Shown piece after piece: positions 55,694 to 64,000 of a DNA stretch of 64,000 nt. Under the pieces are notes generated by a model. That model worked only from the letters and a program-made list of their open reading frames with translations, was not told the DNA's origin and ran no database searches. The DNA is taken from contig JAZGUH010000158.1 in the NCBI GenBank assembly GCA_037893225.1, positions 248,001 through 312,000 of the forward strand, given 5' to 3'. The stretch is from Hippasteria phrygiana (taxonomy: Eukaryota > Echinodermata > Asteroidea > Valvatida > Goniasteridae). The position numbers and the translations under genes were made by a program. Every line of letters starts with the position of its first letter. Position 1 is the stretch's first letter.

Positions 55694-58600
55694 GCCGTCA
55701 CGTTGCATGTTATTTTTTAAATATAACTATTCATTTTCTCTCTTTCTCTCTGCTTGTCAAAACGATGATGGTAATGCATTGATACTACCAGTAAAAAAGT
55801 GGCATGTAAGGAAAAAATTGATTCACTCCAGTGTGGCTGAAAAGCCTATTACCAATAATATTCAGTGGACATGAATCTGATTTTGTTTCCAAGTTTTATG
55901 GTTTAGATTGAAATTGGTAACATTTACTGTAGAAATTATTTTGGAAATATCCTCTTTGCAAGTAGCATGAGCTTCCGGGTCCAAATACATGGGGATCTAT
56001 GCAGACCGTGCCCGAAGTTTAATACATGCACGTGCACATACAATATCAAACTTTATGAAAAGAATTATGGGGGTTACCCAGAATCTTTTGAAACTTCCTT
56101 CACAAGATTCTATGAAAGTGTGTTTTGCATGTATGAGAAGGCTTGATGAAGGGAGACTAGCTGCGCAAAATTTTGCCCTCAAAAACCAAAACAATATAAA
56201 AAAAAAAGCAATCACTCCTCCAGTAATAATAAACAGTTGCAACAATCGTAGTCGATTTTCCAAGTAAAGCTTCTCTGCTCCGTTGCATGTGCACTGCATG
56301 TGGTGGTGTCTTAAAAAAAATTGACATGGTTTATGATACAAGTTTTTCCTTTCCTGTACTTTCACTCCCGATCTCACTAAGGTTTCCAGATGGCTTGCCT
56401 TTGAGAAGGTTAAGATAACATCAAGGCAGTTTTCCCCTTAATGTGTATTATAGGTCTCTCTGAATTCAACCAGACAGTTAAATGTCATCAACCCTGGGTC
56501 TCTCAGTGTTTACCCTGTTTTCCCTTTGAATGTTTTGCTTGACGGCCAACTTAGTGGCCCTGCCAGCATCGGCACCCATTGGTATTATTTTCCGTGGCCC
56601 AAGAATGCCCGGGGACTAATTGGCCACTTTATTAATCGAAGTCCTCGTCAAGGGTGATCGGAGGAATTGACAGTTCTGTCACGTTGGCAATAAACACAAG
56701 AAAAAATGGAGCTGACGGATTAACAGGCACTGTTTGCATTATTTCAATTACCTAATTGCCCTCGCGAGAATGTGGGCTTAAAGGTCCAATGATATCTTTA
56801 TTATGTGCAGGTTGTCCATGTTTCGGATTGTTAAATTGCTTCTTCTTTTGTATTTATGTGTATTTTGAAATGTGGACATTTTAGTCTTAATTTTTTTTCA
56901 GGACACTCACTACGATGTTGGTCGAGGCCATTACTGAACATAAGAGTTAACTCGCTGTACAGCAAATTGAGGCAATTAGTACAATTGTTTGCACCGACAC
57001 TGAATTAATTAAGAAATATTTTATGACTAGACTACCTGAACAAAGTTTCGGTCGGGCAGAGTACTATAGAGGGCATGTATGGGCTGTTGGAGATATTGAG
57101 ACTTTAATTGGTATTCCAGAACGTTTTCAATGAAAGCCCTCATAGGTTTCCTTGAAAATTTACTTTTTTAGTAAGGAATACATACATACGTGTACTGGCT
57201 TGTACATTTGGTGTTTTTGCACGCACCTCATCCTCACTTTTCCCACACTGCTAAGCACATATCAATGTACCTTGGCCAATTTCAGCCTACAATTTTGCTC
57301 AAGAAACAAAATTAGCTTTAGTAGCAACTAAAATGCTGTGTACTGCTTGTGAGTCAGTGGTTCTTGTCTGATTTTCGATTAGCACGGAAATGTACACAGT
57401 AAGAGTCTCTGCTTTTTACAGGTACAGCATGAAACTGGGCACTGTTCACGATATCCCATTGGGATTCTCAGTACGCAGGTAGCTTAGTGTGGATGTCCGC
57501 TTGACCCATGAGAGATTTGATGCAATTGGGACCTGTCGGCAAGAGTCTTAAAAAGGCCTTTCCCCCCATGATTCCTTCATATTATTTGATTATGTTAGCT
57601 TCTAATGATGTCGGTCATGTGGGGTCTCAAGGTGTTTGTCATAATATACCCAAGGGAGACTGGGAAATCAAGTGTCTACATGTAGCTCATCAGACAGCTT
57701 GTTCCATGACAGCAGCTAGGATATATACCCTCTGGCGACCAGCAACCGACCGAGACCGCTGACCAACTAGTAACAGTTTGTGGTTGCTGCAGGCTGACCC
57801 GATTTCCCAAAGTCAACAACCTTGATTTGGATTTCTCTGTTTTGTATGGTTAGCATTTTTTCCCTCCTGTTTGTGGGGCATTTAAGGAAACTCGCCTCAG
57901 ATTTGTTAACCTGTTTTCACCCCATTAACCTCTCAACAAACATTTGAAAAGGAATCTGTCAAAAAAACACTCCATGGGTATAAGTTGAGATTGTCCAGCC
58001 TGCTTGAAACTTGAAAGCCCTGGGTACCCAAGGGTCCTAAAATTGCTTCTCCCATGTTAATTGCATTCATTTATCACCTCAAGACAAAACAAAAACAAAC
58101 CAATTGTATTTACAATGACCTGTATTTAATTGGTTTTTTTTGAAATCCAGAAGTGGCTTGGAGGTGTAGCACATGGATACACCTGTGCTTGCCCCATGCT
58201 GCCTGGAAAATATGCCCAAAGTTACTGAACATAATTCCAGACATCCCACACATGGAACACACCTGTAATCCAGGGCAAGCAGTTGAACTCTAAACAGTCC
58301 CTGTGGGATGCCAGGGGCTTGTAAGCTTTAATTTTCCTGCGATCACCTTCGCTTGTTTTCAGGTCTTTGCCAGAGGGCTGGAAGTGAAAAGGATACAATT
58401 TTGTTTGTAGTGCAAGCAGGTGACATTTCATATGGGATTTCTCCCTCCCTCTCGCGTGTGTCCCGGCCATGCATAATAACACCTTTTTTGACCAGGGAAA
58501 TGTAGATTGCAGCAAAGGGTTGATTGCAGGCAGATTCTTGAGAGGATGTGATCATGATGTGGCTATGCTCAGATCTACATGTAATTGTCATTTCTAGGGC

Positions 58601-58707
58601 AGACAGAGAGCTCTTTTTGGCTCTCTAACTCTAAGATCAAACAAACAATTAAAAAAAAAATTAACAGAAGATGCTAGTACATTATGCAAATGTGGTGAAT
58701 ATGTTAG

Positions 58708-59045
58708 GCCTTTCCACACTAGACAAATCTCAGTGTTTTACACTTTTGAACCCAGCGCCAACCCTGCAGCAACCCCGAGATTGGTTTTAACCCAGATTGA
58801 ACTCAATCCTACTCCGGACCATGGTTGATATTTCTCGACCCGGTTTCAAACTTTTGCCTGGGTTAAAAAGCAGTAGTGTGAATTAAACAGAGGTGAGTTT
58901 ACCTCGGGGTGAACACAATACAAGTGTGAAAAGATGCGGGGTTGAATGCGGGTAAAAAAAAAAGCATGATTTAACCTGGGGTGCCTCGGGGTTCACCCTG
59001 GGTTGACTTCAACCTGAGTTTGAGAGGTTCAAGTGTGAAATCCAA
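58708..59045. mobile_element. Diverged relative of the 8282-9754 TIR family
   Basis: Begins TAGGCCTTTCCACACTAGAC, like GGCCTTTTCACACTACG of the 8282 element, and is filled with GGGTT(C/G)A and AACCC motifs in both orientations plus AGTGTGAA motifs. A right terminus matching the left was not found, so it is truncated or rearranged. Confidence 0.5.
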
Positions 59046-60147
59046 GGGTTTTCTGTGGGTTTTCAAGACGGCAATGGGGTAAGCAAAAATGATGATGGAG
59101 TTAACGGTGGGTATGTTATGTGCTGTGCAACGCAATGCTCAGTATGCTGTCCGATATGCACCTAGCTTACATGAGCTTTTGTGCTCATTGTAAGTGTAAT
59201 AACATGCATATCAAATTAAAATTGGTTAGGAGGACATGACATTTTGATCCTAGCGGAATCTTTCGCAAATTCTGAAAAAAGTATACGTATTACATTCAAT
59301 GTAAATATTGGGGTGGTGTTCAGAATCAGGATGCAGTATGTAGCAATAATTTTAGTACTGAGTTACAACTCCCTTTTCAGTCTGCATATCTTCTGCAGTG
59401 TGTCAGGTATCTGGTGTAGAAATGTAGCTATTCAGTTGTTGACATGTTGACCTGGTATCGTCAGGCTACAGGGCAGTTTTCCCAACTATAAATTTCCACT
59501 TTTCTTGAAAACGACAGCACACCAGGTGCCATCATTTCACAGGATGATTGAGGCTGTTATTAACTTACAGTCTAGTAAGGTATTTCGTAATAATTCAGTA
59601 AAAAACAAATTGGAGGATTACCAATCATATACACTACCTTTGAGTATTCAGCATCTGCCTCGTAAGGGCCTATATCCCATGACTAGTGTACAACTTGTGA
59701 TCAAAGAGGAAATTAATTTAGAGACTTCAATGTGTGTAGTCCTACATCTTCTTTGGAATCAGTGACAGCGCCGATGCCTGACAGTCCATTCCCTCTTTTT
59801 TGGGGGTAGAAAAACACATCCTATTAATGCCAGCTTCTTGACCCCTCTGAAAAAGACAGTTTTTGGGGCTGTGCGCATACAGAGTCAATCACAGTTCAGA
59901 GGTTAAGTTCATAGTAGTGCCAATACTAGTTCCCCTGCATCCTCCCAGTAAGAATATCTTGCCTAGTATGTGTACATTGGCCATTGTAATCAATGAAACA
60001 TTCCTGCGATTATCTCAACACTGGGGGAGGGCATACATCCACACAACCGTATGTACCTATCAGTAACCATTTTAGAACTCATGGTTGTAATCAAGTGTAA
60101 CAAATTAACCCATTCAGGGTGGGATGGGGAGAGAGGGCATTTGCTCT

Positions 60148-60240
60148 CGCAAGGAGGGAAGCAATTACAGTAAAGAGTCTTGCTCAAGAACACAAAGACC
60201 GTGATCCCCTGACAGAGCAGCTGGAATCAACATCAGCAAG
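60148..60240 (-). repeat. SINE-like repeat (copy 2, decayed)
   Basis: AGGGAAGCAATTACAGTAAA and GTCTTGCTCAAGAACACAAA match 54215-54325 in order. Confidence 0.45.
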
Positions 60241-61170
60241 ACTCGCTGTACCTCTCACACACTGACCTAAAACTGATATTTTCTTCCTTGTTTGTACTGA
60301 TCAGGCCACCCAGGATAAATATGAAATAAACAGAATTAAGATACTGACTGGGCGATGACATTTAACACCTATGTGGTCTGGGTTCAAACTCCACTGGGTT
60401 TTACTTTTGGATTCCATGTATATCCTGATCAGGGATTTGTCCTCGGAATCCCTGTGTTGTTTCCCCAACTAAATCTTTTCCAGAGGCAACAGGATGATGC
60501 ATTTCTTTCATCTATTGGCGTTGCCTATACCTATATTGTTTCCAGGCTCGAATAGTTCCAGAAACATTTGATAATTGATTTCCTCTTCTTTGCACGTGGT
60601 GCAATGGTTCAACATGGCTACACCCTCAATACAGTCATTACCAGAGGCATGGACAAGCCCAGCCCCTTGGGACTTCAAGTATTGGGTGGATCCTTATCAC
60701 ATGTCAAATACCAATTTCCTTTTTGGGATTGTTAATTTGGATGGCGCTTAAAGTGTCTCATGCTTGGGGATCATGTGCTTTGGAAATTATATACCAGGGC
60801 CTGCTGCATCAACTGCAGCAATTGGGAATGGAGGTTAATTACTGAAAACGACCCACCTTTTCCACTTTTAATGAACAGGAAGCAATAAGGGGCCCAGCCT
60901 CATGCTGACCACATAATTTGCCATTGGGAATCCTACTGGGAATTTGGAACCACATCACTTTTATTGTATGTTTGAAGTTAGAACCATGTTTCCTACGTTA
61001 GACTGATTACTGGAGCATTCAAGTGCATTGTAGTGGTCCTCCAGACAGCAGAGTTGTAATCAAGTCATCACAAGTCACCACAAGTCACAATTCTGGTCTC
61101 AAGCCATGTAACAAGCTATTCAAACACACTTTATAACAGAAGCATTCCTTTGTCATTGTTCATTCCATGT

Positions 61171-61240
61171 GGCTTGTGATCTGGCTTGTGATCTGGCTTG
61201 TGATCTGCCTTTTGATCCGCCTTTTGATCCGACTTGTGAT
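61171..61240. repeat. 13-bp tandem repeat, GGCTTGTGATCTG
   Basis: Three near-exact units and two or three diverged ones (CCTTTTGATCCG). About 100 bp upstream, CACAAGTCACCACAAGTCAC is roughly complementary, so the pair may fold. Confidence 0.85.
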
Positions 61241-62010
61241 TGACTTGATTACAACCTTTTGATTTCAATTGATCATGGGATGTCCTTGAAATAATGGGAT
61301 GTTCTGACACACGTGAAGCCAGATAAAAAAAATGCTATGAGAACAAATGTGCCACTAGAGCACTTGTACCAATGGATTGATCCATTAGCCTCACCCCTTA
61401 ATTATTGACCAATTACAGTTGTACATGCCACAGGTACGCACATGTTTGTCAGATTTTTAAAACATTTTAACATGTAGTCAAGGCTGTGATTGGTTAGAAC
61501 ATCAAGGGCTGGGCTTAATGGAAATTTGTTGGAATCCAGTTCTCCTTTTATAGTGAGTGGGTACATGTACATACCTACATGTACCTCCTAGATACCTTGA
61601 ACAGGGCATCACAGGACAAAGGCAAGGATAAAGTTAACACTCAAATAATCCCATCACTCTTGGCTAGTGCAGATAAATATTTTTTTACTTAAGTCCAAAA
61701 CAGGCAGATGTTCAGACAAGGTACGGGTATGTTGGGATAAAACAAAGGGTTAAGGTGAATACGGGCATATGTACAACTCTGTCCACAAAGCTCACACATC
61801 TCGTAGAAGTAGTGTGGGCGACAGAACAGTTGCATTTGGTAATATATGTCCTGATCATATAGCAACAATGGGCAGATCATCATCTTCGATGGAACAGCCT
61901 ACACTTATCCTACTTAAATACATACACCTACGTGTATAAGTTATCCTCTAATGGATCAAAGTACCCAATCTACATGAAGGATGCGTTAGAGCATTCCTAT
62001 GGTGGACTAA

Positions 62011-62397
62011 AGCAACGTTCGCATTGGACTAACTATTCTCAAAAGTTACTACTGTGGTTATTCTTCCGTGCATCCGCACTTGGATTAAATGGCTCGCGGA
62101 AAGTCCTTGGCCACGTAATCTTTGCAGTGGCAAGCACGTGATAAAAATGCACATTTTACATTACAGTGGCTGTCCGCACTGGACTTTCAATGACGTAAAA
62201 CTGCTGTGTAACTCTTCCGCTACATTTTATTGGCCAAGTAAAAGTTCCAGCTGCGGAGAGATATATGTAAACTGACAACCGACGATCGACATTTGACAAT
62301 TTGGAAAGTTTACTGGCTGTCCGTACTGGACTAAATTTGGTCAAGTTGACAACAGTCTCCAGACGTTTTACCATTAAAGTCCAATGTGGACACGGCT
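62011..62397 (-). mobile_element. ~387-bp TIR element, GCCGTGTCCGCATTGGACT family (copy 3, inverted)
   Basis: Left end AGCAACGTTCGCATTGGACT; right end AAGTCCAATGTGGACACGGC. The interior matches 17389-17776 in reverse orientation (TGTGGTTATTCTTCCGTGC, CAACCGACGATCGAC, GACAACAGTCTCC). Both ends are well preserved, so this is the best reference copy. Confidence 0.8.
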
Positions 62398-63473
62398 AAA
62401 GTTGGAATTTTTACTGTGTCCAATCTGGATGTACCCTTATGGTCATGTCATTGTAATGGTGTACATGTACTTCATCAAGTAGTACTTTCCAGCCCATGAC
62501 CAAGACACCAGAGACCTACTGATTTGTAACAAGCAGTAACCTGCAACACCCTGTTAACCCCTTTACCCAAAATGGTCTTGAATGTGCAGTACTCTAATCC
62601 AATAATAGAGCTATTAACAACCAGCTTTTATTGGAAACATGTGTTGTGCTATCCAGTGTAGACCTTCAGAATGACTAACCAAAAGGCATCTGTTGGTTCT
62701 TTGGACATATTTTACGCTGTTCATGGTGCGCCTTTAGAATGTCTTACCAGAAATTGATTGCTTCACAAATTTCATGTCCAATGTGGCCATCCTAAGAAAC
62801 TACATGTACACTTGGTAAATTTTCCCTGGTTGAATGGTTGAATAGAAAAGTTGCCAATTTCTGCCCTTTTAAACAGTCAAGACCTAATGTAAACTTAAAA
62901 GAAAGAACATGTTGCATACACATGTGTTTGTTTGTACTATTATGTAGTTTTCTTTTTGTGCACTCTGTTTTGATTCACAAAATGGTGCATTACCAAGAAG
63001 TACATGTAAATGTACGTTAATTGTGTATCATTTGCATAGGTTTTACAGAGACGGGTTAGGTTTGCCTGTAACTGCCAGACTGATTTTAATAATGGCTTGC
63101 CAAATGTTGCCAAAATTGACTTTGTCCAACTTTTTGTTCTTAGTACATAAACTAGGAGCCAAAAGTTAGGAAACTAAATGAAAATAATTGGAAGGGACAG
63201 TATGTTCCATGAGGAATGTTAGATTTCCGTGAGGCATGCTAGGGAAATAAAATAGGACTGAAAAAAAAGTAGGACTGAAAACAACTTGAAGTCCAACAGA
63301 ATTATGGCTGCATTACATTTATGGAATTGGCAGGTGTTTTAGTCATTGCTCATGGGTCTGTGGGTTTTGAGAACAATCCCAGTACAAAACCCGCAAACCT
63401 GCGGGTCTATTGCTAGCAATCGGGAGAATATGCTCTGCACAGTTTTGTCATGATACCTGGAATCTTCTTGCAG
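62398..63473. other. No gene recognised
   Basis: AT-rich unique sequence immediately before the candidate exon. Confidence 0.4.
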
Positions 63474-63739
63474 TCCCAGATGGCTGGGCGGCCGGGAGTG
63501 AAACCCTAGATCATGCCAAATCTGACATGCTGCTGCGATGCTTGCTCTCACACAAAAGGCCAGAGGCCAAGCCTGCCTCCCCCTGGTTGGTGAAGTACAA
63601 GTTCATCCCAAAGAGGAACAGCCCCAGTGTTGTCCTTGGAAGCTGGGCGGCCCAGTGGTATGGTGCTCAAATGGAGCAGGCGACACGGGCACAGCTAGGG
63701 CTTGTATCAGGGCGGGATTACACTGATGGGACCTGGCAA
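63474..63739 (+). CDS. Candidate 266-nt exon, unrecognised protein
   Basis: A pyrimidine-rich acceptor (GGAATCTTCTTGCAG) ends at 63473. The following 88 codons are open and favour C/G-ending codons, unlike the AT-rich surroundings: PDGWAAGSETLDHAKSDM, later SPWLVKYKFIPKRNSPSVV and GSWAAQWYGAQMEQATR, ending SGRDYTDGTWQ before GTAATC at 63740. The Trp/Tyr/Lys-rich content is protein-like, but I recognise no domain. The frame also extends upstream to 63410 and downstream to TGA 63773-63775. Local GC is high, which itself lengthens open frames. Could be a host exon or part of an unlisted transposon. Confidence 0.35.
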
Positions 63740-63775
63740 GTAATCCAAGAATCATTTTCCAGGAGTAATTTCTGA

Positions 63776-64000
63776 GCATGCCGATAATTTGCCCCCAGGG
63801 AAGGCTGCCACAAGATTGTAGGAGTCAAACACAGCCAGCATGAGGTGGCTCTAGGTACTATACAATGTAGGGATGATGTAGGTACTGCATTAGGGACATG
63901 AGATGGACATGCCTGATGGATGTAACATTCGTCTAACTGACCAGTATTATGAATAGGACATTTTGTAAAGCAAATTAAACAAAAACTCCTTAGCCTGTGG
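63776..64000. other. Window end; nothing recognised
   Basis: Short unique sequence after the candidate exon. Confidence 0.4.

Larger units (their letters stand above)
55692..62010. other. 6.3 kb without a recognisable gene
   Basis: Mostly unique sequence. The 56520-56770 part is compositionally unlike its surroundings, with clustered homeodomain-type words (TAATTG, TTAATCG, GGATTA); see findings. The repeats at 58708-59045, 60148-60240 and 61171-61240 are listed separately. Frames of 80-97 codons here have no recognisable motif. Confidence 0.4.

Overview
The window looks like intergenic or very long intronic DNA from a marine invertebrate deuterostome (echinoderm, hemichordate or amphioxus type); I cannot narrow it further. 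Reasons: AT-rich low-coding sequence, many TACATGTA palindromes, frequent long poly-G/poly-C tracts, a CR1/L2-type LINE fragment, tRNA-derived SINE-like repeats and a dense load of short inverted-repeat DNA transposons. I find no complete protein-coding gene, rRNA gene, functional tRNA gene, CRISPR array or prokaryote-style operon. Nearly all of the short open reading frames are chance frames, frames inside repeats, or low-complexity translations.

Layout. 1-7 kb: mostly unique sequence with a tRNA-like inverted composite (2254-2457), a 454-bp TIR element (3379-3832) and a TTAA-flanked element (4943-5511). 7-10 kb: a hAT-like element inserted into another copy of its own family with an exact 8-bp target duplication, then a 1.47-kb TIR element (8282-9754) carrying a broken Myb/SANT-like reading frame that is partly duplicated. 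16-18 kb: a mosaic of three transposon families. 21.3-24.0 kb: a nested transposon stack, with one host element holding a hAT element (itself invaded by a small TIR element), a LINE fragment (itself invaded by a piggyBac-like MITE) and a piece of a P2X7-like zinc-domain coding exon. 25.6-25.8 kb: a near-perfect 77-bp-arm inverted repeat with a hammerhead-like motif. 26.6-27.7 kb: a 1.1-kb hAT-like element with perfect 8-bp duplications. 27.9-28.8 and 37.7-38.4 kb: two copies of another TIR family, one with a degraded SANT-like reading frame. 32.1-36.1 kb: two copies of a ~0.7-kb segment in direct orientation 3.3 kb apart. 46.7-48.0 kb: a TIR element with a 155-bp tandem repeat. 48-52 kb: several short MITEs and a SINE. 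53.4-55.7 kb: a 10-bp tandem repeat, a 0.7-kb almost G-free minisatellite and a (TA)n tract. 62 kb: a third copy of the 16-17 kb family.

Possible host-gene exons are few and uncertain. The most interesting are a 33-nt segment with good splice signals that reads like the end of a C2H2 zinc finger (31802-31834) and a 266-nt open segment with an acceptor and coding-like codons near the right edge (63474-63739). If real, the window is mostly intron. I see no new cellular system; the notable content is the transposon nesting, the self-complementary elements and the tandem and segmental duplications.
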